The translations under genes and the position numbers were made by a program. Below, piece after piece: positions 18,367 through 28,505 of a stretch of 64,000 nucleotides of DNA. Source of the stretch: Clostridiaceae bacterium (GTDB taxonomy: Bacteria; Bacillota; Clostridia; Peptostreptococcales; Natronincolaceae). Location: assembly GCA_018432235.1 (NCBI GenBank), contig JAHDLO010000022.1, forward strand, positions 114,194 through 178,193. Reading direction: 5' to 3'. The number at the start of each line of letters is the position of its first letter. The stretch's first letter is position 1. The notes under the pieces were generated by a model. The model saw nothing but the letters and a program-made list of their open reading frames with translations, did no database searches and had not been told where the DNA came from.

Positions 18367-19530
18367 ATGAGATGCTTGAAAAAGCAAAGCATAGATAAAC
18401 TGGTGCTTTTTATGAAGGGACTGGAGGAGAGACTCAGGGAAAACTACAGTATCTTTAAGGCGTTGGAGCTAAACTGTGTTTCGGGACTTAAACCCTTTAA
18501 GGGAAGGGCAATGGCTAAGGATGGCGGCATAGCACTGCAGTTCAATGGTGTAACCCAGCAGCTGCCTATTGATGGCATGGTGGCTGCCATTGCGAAAATA
18601 GCTGAGGGCTATGACGAGGCGACGATCACCTATATCGAAAGAGGGACGAAAATCATACTTCAGGCGGATAATAAAAACGTCAAAATAAAATATGAGGATC
18701 AGCAGATAGCTGAGCCGGAGACCCATTATGGCACCTCTCAGCTGGGGAATCGGGATTATCTTATCAAGGTGGGGTCAGCAACTCCACTACTGAAGGAAAT
18801 TGGAATTTTAAGCAAGGATGGCAAGGTCAAAAATGACATGATTAGAAAATACAATCAGATCGATCATTTTGTTGAGCTGATTGAGGATTTGCTGAAGGAA
18901 TTACAGGACATCGATGAAATCACAGTTTTAGATTGCGGCTGTGGTAAGTCCTATCTCAGCTTTGTATTAAACTACTATCTGACAGAGGTATTGAAAAAGC
19001 GATGCTATTTTATAGGTCTCGACTACTCCGAGGGGGTTATAGCATCCTCCAGAGCCATGGCAAAATCACTGGGTTACAGAAATATGGAGTTCCAAAGGGA
19101 GGATATAAAAAATTATATCCCAGATAGAGATATTCATATGGTAATCAGCCTGCATGCCTGCGACACTGCAACAGATATGGCCCTGGCATTGGGGGTAAGG
19201 ACAAATGCAAGGGCAATCATTTCAGTACCCTGCTGTCAAAAGGAAATCCTTGGACAATATAACCTAGAGCCTCTACAGTCAATACTGAAGCACGGTATAC
19301 TGAAGGCCAGAATGGCAGACGTGCTAACAGATGGCTTAAGGGGATTACTGCTGGAGGCAAAGGGCTACCAGGTTTCAATAGTTGAGTATATATCACCATT
19401 GGAAACACCTAAGAATCTGCTGCTTAGGGCGGTTAAGACCAGCTATGGTAGCAAAAAGGCCATGGAGGAATACCAGGCCCTAAAGACGCTTCTAAAGGTG
19501 TCACCCACCTTTGAAAAGCTGCTATATTGA
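18367..19530 (+). CDS. SAM-dependent methyltransferase, Methyltransf_32-like
   Basis: 387 residues. The C-terminal half carries the class I fold: motif I VLDCGCGKSYLSF (near 190), YFIGLDYSEGV, VISLHACDTATDMAL and SVPCCQKE. The S-L-H-A-C-D and P-C-C-x-K/Q-E pair are signatures of the family PF13679, whose eukaryotic relatives act on RNA or proteins. The N-terminal ~170 residues are a separate unrecognised domain. The start is ambiguous: ATG 18367 is very close to AGGAAAGG, while an in-frame TTG at 18376 has better spacing. Ends just before a terminator that also faces the convergent transporter gene. Confidence 0.83.
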   Translation: MRCLKKQSIDKLVLFMKGLEERLRENYSIFKALELNCVSGLKPFKGRAMAKDGGIALQFNGVTQQLPIDGMVAAIAKIAEGYDEATITYIERGTKIILQADNKNVKIKYEDQQIAEPETHYGTSQLGNRDYLIKVGSATPLLKEIGILSKDGKVKNDMIRKYNQIDHFVELIEDLLKELQDIDEITVLDCGCGKSYLSFVLNYYLTEVLKKRCYFIGLDYSEGVIASSRAMAKSLGYRNMEFQREDIKNYIPDRDIHMVISLHACDTATDMALALGVRTNARAIISVPCCQKEILGQYNLEPLQSILKHGILKARMADVLTDGLRGLLLEAKGYQVSIVEYISPLETPKNLLLRAVKTSYGSKKAMEEYQALKTLLKVSPTFEKLLY

Positions 19531-19536
19531 CACAAT

Positions 19537-19563
19537 GGGGACAATCCAGTTGTCTCCTTTTGC
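19537..19563 (+). terminator. Terminator between convergent genes
   Basis: Stem GGGGACAA / TTGTCTCC (one G:U), 5-nt loop, TTTTGCTTTT. It sits immediately before the end of the opposite-strand transporter gene. Confidence 0.7.
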
Positions 19564-19565
19564 TT

Positions 19566-20732
19566 TTATCCTGAAATTGTAGTACCGGTGGTGCTATGCT
19601 GAATTTGTCTGATATAAAAAATACTGCAGCATATGATCACCAGGCTGGTAAATATAATTGAGGAATGGCGATAGATGGATAATAGTCTGCTAATGAAAAT
19701 ACCACACAAAATGCCACTGACCATAAGGCTATGGAAGATGCCGAAGGCGACGTCGGCGGTGGGATAGCTGGTGTTTTCCTTCAGGGCCTGATAACCACTG
19801 CTGATTAGAAGACCTAAGCCAATGCCCATCATGATATATGAGAGATTCAACAGTATATAGCCATCCAATATGGCTATGGAGGACAAGGCAAGGGCGACGA
19901 TCAGAAAGCCTGTGGTATAGGCCTTTATATGGCCTATAGCTTCAGCTGCAAGACTAATCCGAGTTATGAAGACCAGACAAATAGCTGCCAGCATAGCGCT
20001 CAGCAAAATATGCTTCGAAGTCATTATGTCCTCAGATTTTGAAGGGCTTATCATAGTCCAATAGACCAAGGAACCCAAGGAAAGCATCGTGATAAATATA
20101 GTTACAAGGTTAATAGAAATCTTAGACGTTATAATGGCATGCTTAAAGTCAAACAGCGTAATCCTACTTTTCATCTTACCTGTTTCTTTGAAAAAGTTAA
20201 ATAGCAGCAGCATCAAGGTTCCGCAGAAGAAGTAGACAAACATGCTAATCAGATAGAACCATTGTATGCCAAAGACCTCTGTAATCAAGCTGCTACCGGA
20301 TAATAGCAGTATTGTAGCAGCTGTCAGGAAGAGTCCAAATTTCCTCAGTGTATCCTTAAAGATTAATCTGGGGGTCAGATAATTCAGCATGGAGAAGGAT
20401 TTGCAAAATATAAGGGACAGAAAATACCCGTGGATAATCCGCAATATGCTCAGCACCACAAGGTCAGTAATATATAAATAGCCGCCTAAAATCAATGAGA
20501 TGAAATAACAGCCAAAGATGATGCTGACCAGTTTGCTGTGCCTAAAGAGATTATAATTTGCAATCAAGCAACCAAGGGAGAAGGCGATGGGAAAGGCCAT
20601 GCGGTTGATTAGCTGAATTGTCGTAGGCGTCTCAAGGCCAAAGAGATTAATCAGCTCTGAGAGCTGGGACAGCAGATCGAAAAAGACAATGCCTATAATT
20701 AAACAGAGTGTAGATTTTTGTAGCAGCTTCAC
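19566..20732 (-). CDS. Multi-spanning membrane transporter, MFS-like
   Basis: 388 residues with about 11-12 hydrophobic helices and short polar loops. The layout and length fit a major-facilitator permease, but no substrate signature is seen. The start is set at GTG 20732 (on the minus strand), which follows GGAGGG at 20739-20744; the longer reading upstream lacks a ribosome site and has a non-membrane N-terminus. It lies downstream of the aldolase gene but is separated from it by that gene's terminator. Convergent with the methyltransferase gene. Confidence 0.75.
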   Translation of the reverse strand: MKLLQKSTLCLIIGIVFFDLLSQLSELINLFGLETPTTIQLINRMAFPIAFSLGCLIANYNLFRHSKLVSIIFGCYFISLILGGYLYITDLVVLSILRIIHGYFLSLIFCKSFSMLNYLTPRLIFKDTLRKFGLFLTAATILLLSGSSLITEVFGIQWFYLISMFVYFFCGTLMLLLFNFFKETGKMKSRITLFDFKHAIITSKISINLVTIFITMLSLGSLVYWTMISPSKSEDIMTSKHILLSAMLAAICLVFITRISLAAEAIGHIKAYTTGFLIVALALSSIAILDGYILLNLSYIMMGIGLGLLISSGYQALKENTSYPTADVAFGIFHSLMVSGILCGIFISRLLSIYRHSSIIFTSLVIICCSIFYIRQIQHSTTGTTISG

Positions 20733-20809
20733 TAAAATCCCTCCAAAGTGTTTTACCCTTATTCTTTCCAAATTTATGAAATTCATTCGAGAACTGGGAA
20801 ATTTTGCAC

Positions 20810-20840
20810 AAAAAAAGAGTAGGTCCAAAAGGACCTGCTC
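20810..20840 (-). terminator. fba terminator (minus strand)
   Basis: Perfect 10-bp stem apart from one G:U (GAGCAGGTCC / GGACCTACTC read on the minus strand), TTTT loop, then seven T. Confidence 0.85.
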
Positions 20841-20858
20841 AAAGTGTTAGAATGTCAA

Positions 20859-21788
<930 letters not shown>

Positions 21789-22229
21789 TCAAAATTCCTC
21801 CTATAAATTGATATATTTAATTTTCCAAAAAACAGTCCTTTTATAACACGCAGAAAATTAAGTATGGGCGGTTTAAACTTCTGACAGTATTTTAAGGGAC
21901 CTTACTGCTAATGAGAATATTTCACTTTGCTATCTAAATTATGTAAGATTAAATAAAGCTAACTCGCATTTAAATTTTATCACATAGATGCTGTTAACGT
22001 CAACGCCAGAGGGTTTTTAGAAATATTTAAGGCGCAGCTGGCGAAAAATTCATCCTACGGTTAAAAAAACTTCAACGATTTTAAATTCTGACTAGGAATT
22101 TAAATTAAAATAAAGTAAAATAATATAAAGTAGATATTTCATCCATTTATGATTAAAGGCAAAAAATAAAGCTTTAAAGTAGATTTGTGTTGGGGTTTTA
22201 TTAGCGATGTTGGAAGAGGGGTGACTATA
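21789..22229. other. Divergent intergenic region between fba and pssA
   Basis: 440 bp of AT-rich DNA that must hold the promoters of both fba (minus) and pssA (plus). TTATAAA at about 21841-21847 on the minus strand could be a -10 box. No gene or strong RNA structure is seen. Confidence 0.5.
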
Positions 22230-22745
22230 ATGAAGGTAAAAGCACATATTCCTAATATGTTCACGTTCTTAAATTTAACCTTGGGGATTTTAGCAATTAT
22301 AAGTATTTTTAATGAAGCCTATGCTATTTCTGCATTATTAATATTAACTGCCGCCTTTATGGACCGTTTCGATGGTAAGCTGGCAAGAAAATTTGATGTT
22401 GAAAGTGATTTTGGTAAGGAGCTTGACTCCTTATGCGATTTAATATCCTTTGGCGTAGCACCGGCTATCTTGATCTGGAGCTTTCAATTGGTAAGCTTTG
22501 GTGTAGCCGGCCTAGTAATTATAGTTGTATTCGCCCTTTGTGGTGCCAGTAGACTGGCTAAGTTTAATATTACAGAGTTTGAGGGTGTATACATGGGCAT
22601 TCCGATAACCATGTGTGGTGGTATTGTTGCACTAATGGCACTTTACGCCACAAAATATGACACGAATATATACATCATAAGTATCATCATGGTTGTTCTC
22701 TCCTATTCTATGATAAGCAAAAGGATTAAACTTAAAAAGAGATAG
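22230..22745 (+). CDS. pssA: CDP-diacylglycerol-serine O-phosphatidyltransferase
   Basis: 171 residues from ATG 22230, which follows AGAGGGGTG (22215-22223); a longer reading from TTG 22185 has no ribosome site. The CDP-alcohol phosphatidyltransferase motif D-x2-DG-x2-AR-x8-G-x3-D-x3-D is complete: DRFDGKLARKF then GKELDSLCD (near 45-75). About six membrane helices. It makes phosphatidylserine from CDP-diacylglycerol and serine. The usual clostridial partner psd is not next to it. A pgsA-type activity is possible, but the short length and NMFTFLNLTLG start fit PssA. Confidence 0.88.
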   Translation: MKVKAHIPNMFTFLNLTLGILAIISIFNEAYAISALLILTAAFMDRFDGKLARKFDVESDFGKELDSLCDLISFGVAPAILIWSFQLVSFGVAGLVIIVVFALCGASRLAKFNITEFEGVYMGIPITMCGGIVALMALYATKYDTNIYIISIIMVVLSYSMISKRIKLKKR

Positions 22746-23156
22746 GTAAAAGCGCTTAGCTTCTTAAGGGAATCTAAGAAGGCAAGCAATTGCTGATAAC
22801 TTAAAACTCTTAGATTCCGTGGGCAATCCTTTAACTAAGGTTTACCCGCAGAGTATAAGGGTTTTTGCTTTGTGCTTTAGAATACTACATAAAGGGCGCC
22901 AATACCTATGCTTTACCAGAGTCTCTTTGGTTAGGTTTTCGAGAAAAACAGAGTTAGTAGTGTTAATATTGATGAAAAAAGTATAAACTATTTGGAAAGC
23001 AAATTCTTTTATACAGATTTTAATATGCCATCATAGATATGGTGTTTATCTGTGCCGGCAACTACCCCAAGAAAGAAGTGATTGGCAGGAGGTTAGTGAG
23101 GCATTAGCTTATGCGGATGCAAATATGCTAGTTGCATAGAGAATAGAGGTTTTGAC
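22746..23156. other. Intergenic region, no supported gene
   Basis: Two copies of CTTAGATTCC-like sequence (CTTAAGGGAATCTAAGAAG near 22765 and CTCTTAGATTCC near 22808) can pair into a long imperfect hairpin. An open stretch at 22987-23136 with the sequence LPQERSDWQEVSEALAYADA looks protein-like but has no start or ribosome site, and could be a gene remnant. A promoter for the next gene is presumed but not clear. Confidence 0.4.
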
Positions 23157-23708
23157 ATGACTTACAAGGCAAGAGAAAACATATTTGATAAGTTTTTTAA
23201 GCATAGAGGCGGTTTAATCCAACAGTTTAAAAAGGGAGATATCAGCAAAAAGGAGTATATAGAGGCAGGCTTTGCCTACATACATCAGGAGGGTCTTAAG
23301 CCCTTTAAAAATGTCGACAGCTTTGAAAAGGCCATGTATAATTACCAATTCTACAATACGATGGCAAAATACTTTTATTTGAAATCCAATGAAATAAAGA
23401 GCTATGGCAAGCATCCGGAGCTATTAAAGGAGCATCTGGAGAAGGTGGATTATTATTATAGAAAAAAGGATCAGGCAACACTGAGGGCGATAGAGCTGCT
23501 GGATTATTACGGTGTGGAAGCCTATTATATTCAAGTGCAATCCAGTTATCTTAAGAAAAAGCTTTATGAAATACAATTTGAGGACTATCCTGACTATATT
23601 CTCCATTCCACCAGTGAATGGCTACTGAAAAGGCTGCAGGAGGAGAAAATATTTAAGGAGGGCGTTAGAAGGTCCTTGATTTCCAATTATGTTAATGAAA
23701 AGTATTGA
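23157..23708 (+). CDS. DUF6648-like protein
   Basis: 183 residues, mostly helical and rich in Tyr, Lys and Glu; no signal peptide or membrane segment. The opening ENIFDKFFKHRGGLIQQFKK and the end ILHSTSEWLLKRLQEE match my memory of the clostridial DUF6648 family, whose function is unknown. ATG 23157; the upstream ribosome site is weak (AGAGG at 23143-23147). It is followed 13 nt later by a DUF1904 gene and then rsuA, a probable operon. Confidence 0.75.
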   Translation: MTYKARENIFDKFFKHRGGLIQQFKKGDISKKEYIEAGFAYIHQEGLKPFKNVDSFEKAMYNYQFYNTMAKYFYLKSNEIKSYGKHPELLKEHLEKVDYYYRKKDQATLRAIELLDYYGVEAYYIQVQSSYLKKKLYEIQFEDYPDYILHSTSEWLLKRLQEEKIFKEGVRRSLISNYVNEKY

Positions 23709-23721
23709 GGAGGATTATAAT

Positions 23722-24048
23722 ATGCCGCATTTAAAGTTTAGAGGAATATTGCCGGAGGAGCTTTGTAAAATCAACAAGCCCTTACTGGACGAGCTGGTGG
23801 AAATCATAAAATGTCCAAGGGACTATTTTGAAATGGAATATATACATACAACTGCCATCCGAGACGGAGAAATGGCACAGGTGTACCCCTTTGTAGAGGT
23901 GGCCTGGTTTGACAGAGGTCAGGAGGTACAGGATCAGACGGCAATGGCCATAACAAAGCATGTAAAAGAGCTGGGAATAGAGGCAGTGGATATTGCCTTC
24001 ACCCAATATCAAAAGAATAGCTACTATGAAAATGGAGAGCATTTTTAG
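23722..24048 (+). CDS. DUF1904 family protein
   Basis: 108 residues from ATG 23722, chosen because GAGGAGGA (23707-23714) lies 7 nt upstream; a longer frame from 23689 would overlap the previous gene. The small tautomerase-like fold is suggested by MPHLKFRG at the N-terminus, starting with Pro after Met as in 4-oxalocrotonate tautomerase relatives, and by VEVAWFDRGQEVQDQTA. DUF1904 has no established function. Sits between DUF6648-like and rsuA genes with a 21-nt gap to the latter. Confidence 0.8.
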   Translation: MPHLKFRGILPEELCKINKPLLDELVEIIKCPRDYFEMEYIHTTAIRDGEMAQVYPFVEVAWFDRGQEVQDQTAMAITKHVKELGIEAVDIAFTQYQKNSYYENGEHF

Positions 24049-24069
24049 TAGACCTGAGGAGTCGAGAAA

Positions 24070-24798
24070 ATGGCAAAAGGGCAGCGGTTAGATAAAATAT
24101 TAGCTCATATTGGCTACGGCAGCCGAAGAGAAATTAGGGACTTATGTAAAAAAGGTTTGGTGACCATAGACGGAAAAACCGTTAAGGACAGCAGCCTACA
24201 TGTTAATCCAGAGGAAAGTGAAATAAGGGTAAACAATGAGGCGGTACACTATCGAGAATTTGTTTATCTTATGATGAATAAGCCCCAAGGCGTGATATCA
24301 GCCACAGAGGACACAAGGCACGAAACCGTAATAGATTTGTTGGATAAGCAATACAAGAGCTTTGAGGTATTTCCTGTGGGAAGGCTTGATATTGATACAG
24401 AGGGGCTGCTGATACTAACAAACGACGGTCAGCTGGCCCATAGGGTGCTGTCGCCGAAAAAGCATGTGCCCAAAACCTATTATGCTGAGGTAGAGGGGAT
24501 AGTTGGTCAAACGGATATAGCGGCCTTTAAGCAGGGCGTAACTCTAGATGATGGCTATGAGACACTGCCGGCAAAGCTGGAGATCATAAAAAGCGACACG
24601 GTTTCTGCCATAGAGCTGACCATATACGAGGGGAAGTTCCACCAGGTAAAGCGGATGTTCGAGGCGGTAGGTAAGTCGGTGGTATATTTGCAACGGATAA
24701 AAATGGGAGCCTTAGCATTGGACGAAGCCTTAGAGCTGGGAGAATATCGAGAGCTTACAGAGGAAGAAATCCAGCTTTTATGCACCTATGACATATAG
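24070..24798 (+). CDS. rsuA: 16S rRNA pseudouridine-516 synthase RsuA
   Basis: 242 residues. N-terminal S4 RNA-binding domain (about 4-50, LDKILAHIGYGSRREIRDLC), then the RsuA/RluB catalytic domain with GRLDIDTEGLLILTNDG holding the catalytic Asp, and KTYYAEVEG. The enzyme converts U516 of 16S rRNA to pseudouridine. RluB/RluE relatives cannot be fully excluded, but length and domain order fit RsuA. ATG 24070 follows GAGGAGT (24056-24062). Confidence 0.9.
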   Translation: MAKGQRLDKILAHIGYGSRREIRDLCKKGLVTIDGKTVKDSSLHVNPEESEIRVNNEAVHYREFVYLMMNKPQGVISATEDTRHETVIDLLDKQYKSFEVFPVGRLDIDTEGLLILTNDGQLAHRVLSPKKHVPKTYYAEVEGIVGQTDIAAFKQGVTLDDGYETLPAKLEIIKSDTVSAIELTIYEGKFHQVKRMFEAVGKSVVYLQRIKMGALALDEALELGEYRELTEEEIQLLCTYDI

Positions 24799-24877
24799 GA
24801 AAATTCATTCAAAATGGCTTAAATGAAAAGCTTTAGGGTAAATAATTATTATAATATAAATTGAAGGAGGGGATAAA

Positions 24878-25642
24878 ATGTATAAGATTGTTACTTCAGA
24901 GGCATTTTTATGGGAGGATATCAGCCTCGACGATAAAATAGTACTGGAGGGGGGCACCAGCTGGGGTAATACCACATCAATTATTGCAGATCAGGTTAAA
25001 GCGAATGGATGGCAAACAAGGCTCATATCAGTAGATATTGATGACAGTCATTTTGACGAAATTCAAGAGAAGCTTGCGGGTTATTTCGAGGAGTTTTCCC
25101 TTAGAAAGGGAGACCTAAGCAACCTGCATTTTATTCCTTCAGATTCGATCGATTTTGTCATATGCAATTACACCCTTTCGTCAGTAAACCAGTTTCCCTT
25201 AAGGGTGGTAAAGGCCCTTCAAGAGCTGTATCGGGTATTGAAGCCCGGTGGCGGTTTAATCATAACAGAGGAAATGCCCATTTGGTCAGTCGACAACGAG
25301 GACTATCCATATTGGTCCAAAAGGCTGAGAATAATAAAGAGCATTAGCGTATTGAAGGCCATGGCACATTTCAATGAGATGCATCCTCAGGATATGGAGG
25401 ACACCTTAAGGCTGGTGGGCTTTAAGAACTTAAAGCGACATGAGTTCAATGAAAAGATTGATGCAGAGATGGCAACAAAGTTTCTGGATAAGCGAAAGCA
25501 AACCCTCATTAAGGGCCTAAATGATATGGAAAACCAGAACTTAACAAAGGGTTTTTTGGAGCTGACGGAAAGCCTAAAGAAGGAATTTGAGAATCAAAAG
25601 GAATTTAATGCACCGGCCTATATCATTAAGGCGGTGAAATAA
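24878..25642 (+). CDS. Class I SAM-dependent methyltransferase
   Basis: 254 residues. Motif I appears as VLEGGTSWGNTTSIIADQV (near 24), a variant glycine-rich loop; DFVICNYTLSSV and LYRVLKPGGGLIITEE are motifs II and III of small-molecule methyltransferases. The substrate is unknown. ATG 24878 follows GAAGGAGGGG at 24863-24872. Closed by a terminator at 25648, so probably its own unit after rsuA. Confidence 0.82.
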   Translation: MYKIVTSEAFLWEDISLDDKIVLEGGTSWGNTTSIIADQVKANGWQTRLISVDIDDSHFDEIQEKLAGYFEEFSLRKGDLSNLHFIPSDSIDFVICNYTLSSVNQFPLRVVKALQELYRVLKPGGGLIITEEMPIWSVDNEDYPYWSKRLRIIKSISVLKAMAHFNEMHPQDMEDTLRLVGFKNLKRHEFNEKIDAEMATKFLDKRKQTLIKGLNDMENQNLTKGFLELTESLKKEFENQKEFNAPAYIIKAVK

Positions 25643-25647
25643 AAATA

Positions 25648-25680
25648 AGGGTGACTTACTTAGGTGGGTCACCCTTTATA
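25648..25680 (+). terminator. Intrinsic terminator
   Basis: Stem AGGGTGAC / GTCACCCT, 12-nt loop, then TTATAAT. Confidence 0.65.
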
Positions 25681-25778
25681 ATGGCGTTGAAGTAAAAAAA
25701 TGTAATAAATAGAAGGGAATGTAAGGGGGAAGTAGAAATATAATAGTATGAGAAAATATTATCGGATGGGGGAGGCAT

Positions 25779-26093
25779 ATGTTTTTATTGGAGTATTTAA
25801 GAGTAGTATTTATATTGATATTTGGAACCGTAACATTGACCTTTATTGAGGAATGGATATATAAACTTTTTAATGCCAGTATAATGGAAAATCCGCTAAA
25901 TTGGATGGCAATACCGGCTAATATTATAATTATTCTAGTGTTATATAGAAATAAGCTGCAGTTCAGCGGCTGGATCAGAAGGCAGGATGGAAAACGGCTG
26001 ACAAAGACAACCAGTGGGGTACTGATGGCTTTGGCTATAATGCTGCTGCTGGTGCCATTGTTAAAAGCAATTATATTGAGGAGGGCAATATGA
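25779..26093 (+). CDS. Three-helix membrane protein, unknown
   Basis: 104 residues with hydrophobic segments at about 5-27, 38-56 and 78-98 and a basic loop (WIRRQDGKRLTK) between the second and third. No family recognised. ATG 25779 follows TGGGGGAGG at 25767-25775. The stop overlaps the ATG of the next gene by 4 nt, so the two products are translationally coupled and probably act together at the membrane. Confidence 0.72.
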   Translation: MFLLEYLRVVFILIFGTVTLTFIEEWIYKLFNASIMENPLNWMAIPANIIIILVLYRNKLQFSGWIRRQDGKRLTKTTSGVLMALAIMLLLVPLLKAIILRRAI

Positions 26094-26932
26094 AAAAAAT
26101 ACTAAAGGCTATTATAGTATTATTGGTTATAGCATTGTTGGCAAATGCATATGGTATTTATCGGCTGACCGAAGCTGAAAAGAGGATTTCAAGTCAAGTC
26201 AATACCAATCAAAGATATGCTCAGAAAAACATGGATGCAAATATTAGGAGGATGCAGGAGGATGTATTAAGTATTAAGAATAATCTTTGGGTTACATCCA
26301 ATAAATTTATGCCGAATGTCGTCGCCTCCACTCTAGAGGAAATCCATCTGAATTTTATGTGGAATCTAAATGAGGTAGAAAAGGGAGCAAGGGTTTACAT
26401 CAGATATCAGGATAGAGCCTTGCCCGGCATGTGGGTTGAAGCAGAGGCTGAAGAAGAGGATATTAATAGCTACTCTGCTAAAATGAAGCTATCTCCCAAC
26501 AGCGACTATGTCTATCAAATTGTTTCGGAGGGCAGCTATGTAAAGGTCAGTGAGATCACAGATATACCAGTCGAGGACTATAAGCCTGTGCCCTTTAAAA
26601 TTTCAGGCTGGGGTTACTCATCAACAGGGGGCAAGCTACTGGACTTTAGCGTTACCTTTAGTCAGTTTGATCCTATATTTGATTTTTATAGCATAAAAAA
26701 GGTTAGGGCTAAGATAAAATATTTTGAAGAAGAGGAAGAGGAACAGGAGCTGGAGAGTAGTATTAACAGAACCAGTGGTCCCGGTCAGTCATGGGATCTT
26801 GTACTTGAAAATATGCAGGATAATGCTTATCTAGAAAGACTTATCATAGAGATTGAATATGAAGGCGGCGTGCTGGAAAGGGATTTTAGCTTTGAGGTAA
26901 GAGAGATTATGTATGAGATTATGAATAAATAG
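26090..26932 (+). CDS. Membrane-anchored coiled-coil protein, unknown
   Basis: 280 residues. An N-terminal membrane anchor (about 5-25, ILKAIIVLLVIALLANAYG) is followed by a coiled-coil region (about 28-65) and an extracytoplasmic beta-rich domain with many aromatic and acidic residues, including a Glu run near 210. No family recognised. Start ATG overlaps the previous stop (ATGA). A strong terminator follows, making a two-gene unit with the small membrane protein. Confidence 0.75.
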   Translation: MKKILKAIIVLLVIALLANAYGIYRLTEAEKRISSQVNTNQRYAQKNMDANIRRMQEDVLSIKNNLWVTSNKFMPNVVASTLEEIHLNFMWNLNEVEKGARVYIRYQDRALPGMWVEAEAEEEDINSYSAKMKLSPNSDYVYQIVSEGSYVKVSEITDIPVEDYKPVPFKISGWGYSSTGGKLLDFSVTFSQFDPIFDFYSIKKVRAKIKYFEEEEEEQELESSINRTSGPGQSWDLVLENMQDNAYLERLIIEIEYEGGVLERDFSFEVREIMYEIMNK

Positions 26933-26966
26933 AGCTTTTGCATTTAAAGCGGGTATAAGGTATAAT

Positions 26967-27004
26967 ATAGTGACTTAAAATAAGATAAGTCACTATTTTT
27001 ATTT
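26967..27004 (+). terminator. Strong intrinsic terminator
   Basis: Perfect 11-bp stem ATAGTGACTTA / TAAGTCACTAT, 8-nt loop, TTTTTATTT. Confidence 0.85.
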
Positions 27005-27047
27005 CATAGGTGATGCCGTTTATTTCCTATGAAATGTCCTAGAGGAC
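27001..27047 (+). promoter_or_regulatory. Inverted repeat and dyad in the rlmD leader
   Basis: ATTTCATAGG (27001-27010) and CCTATGAAAT (27026-27035) form a perfect 10-bp inverted repeat, directly followed by the dyad GTCCTAGAGGAC (27036-27047). The arrangement could be an operator or a leader RNA hairpin. The same CCTATGAAAT beside a GGAC/GTCC dyad occurs upstream of the adhesin gene at 3931-3971. Confidence 0.4.
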
Positions 27048-27122
27048 GCATGGGTTCTCTGGAAAACAAAAGTGGAGAAGCTACTTTTGTACGTTAAAAG
27101 CAATGAATTGGGAGTGAGAAGC

Positions 27123-28499
27123 TTGATAAAGAAAAAGGATATTATAGAATTAACTATAGAGGACATGGCATTTGGCGGAAGGGCCTATGGCTATGTGGAC
27201 GGAGAGCGAATAGAGGTTAAGCATGGCCTCAGGGGACAAAGGGTACGGGCTGCTGTAAGTAAGGCCCGCCGTGGCAAATACGAGGCCAAAATATTGGAGG
27301 TGCTGGCACCTTCTCAATTGGAAACAGAAGAAACCTGCCCCTACTTCGGAAGCTGTGGCGGCTGCTTTTTTCAGGCAGTAAGCTATGAGGAGCAGCTAAA
27401 GGAGAAGGAGGACCAAGTAAAGGCTCTCTTTCAAGAGGCACAGCTGGGGGGCTTTGAATGGCTGCCAATAGAGGGAAGCCCAGCGATATTTGATTATCGA
27501 AACAAGATGGAATTCACCTTCGGGGATGAGGAGAAGGATGGGCCACTAACCCTTGGTATGCATAGAAGGGGTAGACATCACGATATTATAACGGTGGATC
27601 AATGCCGAATTATGGATGAGGACTTCAACGAAATACTAAGGACGATTCTGAATTATTTCAGTGAAAGAAAAATACCCCATTATAATGGTAGATACCATAA
27701 GGGCTATCTAAGGCATTTGGTTATCAGAAAGGCTCACTACACCGGAGAAATACTGATAAATTTGGTAACCTCAACACAGCTTCAGCTGGATATGACGGAG
27801 CTGGTGGAAAAGCTGAGGAATTTGCTGATGAAGGGCAGGTTGGTAGGGATACTACATACCTTTAACGATAATCTGGCGGATGTGGTTCAGAGCGACCGTA
27901 CGGATATATTGTTCGGACAGGATTTTATAATAGAAAAGCTGTTGGGCTTGAGATTTAAAATATCCACCTTTTCCTTCTTTCAAACCAACACACTGGCAGC
28001 GGAAAAGCTATATAGCATAGTGGCGGATTTTGTAGGTGAGGCAGAGAATAGCGTTATTTTTGACCTCTACTGTGGGACAGGCACCATAGGGCAGATCATG
28101 GCTAAAAGAGCCAGCAAAGTCATCGGGATAGAAATCATAGAGGATGCAGTAAAGGCCGCCAGAGACAATGCCGCCATCAATGGACTGGAAAACTGTGAGT
28201 TTATAGCCGGAGATGTCAGGCAGGAGGTTAAGAACCTAACCACAAAGCCAGATATCATCATCCTGGACCCACCAAGGGCAGGCATACATCCGCAAGCTCT
28301 CCAAGATGTCATTAGCTTCGATGCACCTGAAATCGTTTATGTCTCTTGCAATCCTAAGACATTGGTGGTTGATTTGAAGGAGCTGGTGAAGGCAGGGTAT
28401 AGGATTGATAGGGTGAAGTGTATGGATATGTTTCCTCATACACCGCATTGTGAGAGCATTTGCCTTTTGCAGAAGAATATGCGACACGAAGAAAGGTGA
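27123..28499 (+). CDS. rlmD: 23S rRNA (uracil-C5)-methyltransferase, RlmD/RumA family
   Basis: 458 residues from TTG 27123, which follows GGGAGTGAG (27110-27118); the frame is open upstream to GTG 27072 but without a ribosome site. An N-terminal TRAM domain (about 8-62) precedes the Fe-S cysteines in CPYFGSCGGC. The SAM-binding motif is FDLYCGTGTIGQ, IILDPPRAG follows, and the catalytic Cys is in YVSCNPKTLVVDL. It methylates U1939 (and U747 in the RlmCD form) of 23S rRNA. The C-terminus reads HTPHCESICLLQ, the place often used as a chromosomal target by ICEs. An AraC-type gene begins 7 nt downstream. Confidence 0.93.
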   Translation: MIKKKDIIELTIEDMAFGGRAYGYVDGERIEVKHGLRGQRVRAAVSKARRGKYEAKILEVLAPSQLETEETCPYFGSCGGCFFQAVSYEEQLKEKEDQVKALFQEAQLGGFEWLPIEGSPAIFDYRNKMEFTFGDEEKDGPLTLGMHRRGRHHDIITVDQCRIMDEDFNEILRTILNYFSERKIPHYNGRYHKGYLRHLVIRKAHYTGEILINLVTSTQLQLDMTELVEKLRNLLMKGRLVGILHTFNDNLADVVQSDRTDILFGQDFIIEKLLGLRFKISTFSFFQTNTLAAEKLYSIVADFVGEAENSVIFDLYCGTGTIGQIMAKRASKVIGIEIIEDAVKAARDNAAINGLENCEFIAGDVRQEVKNLTTKPDIIILDPPRAGIHPQALQDVISFDAPEIVYVSCNPKTLVVDLKELVKAGYRIDRVKCMDMFPHTPHCESICLLQKNMRHEER

Positions 28500-28505
28500 T
28501 TTGAA

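Noticed and set aside
27072..27122. Longer rlmD start at GTG 27072
   Set aside because: No ribosome site there; TTG 27123 has GGGAGTGAG at good distance and matches the usual N-terminus length.
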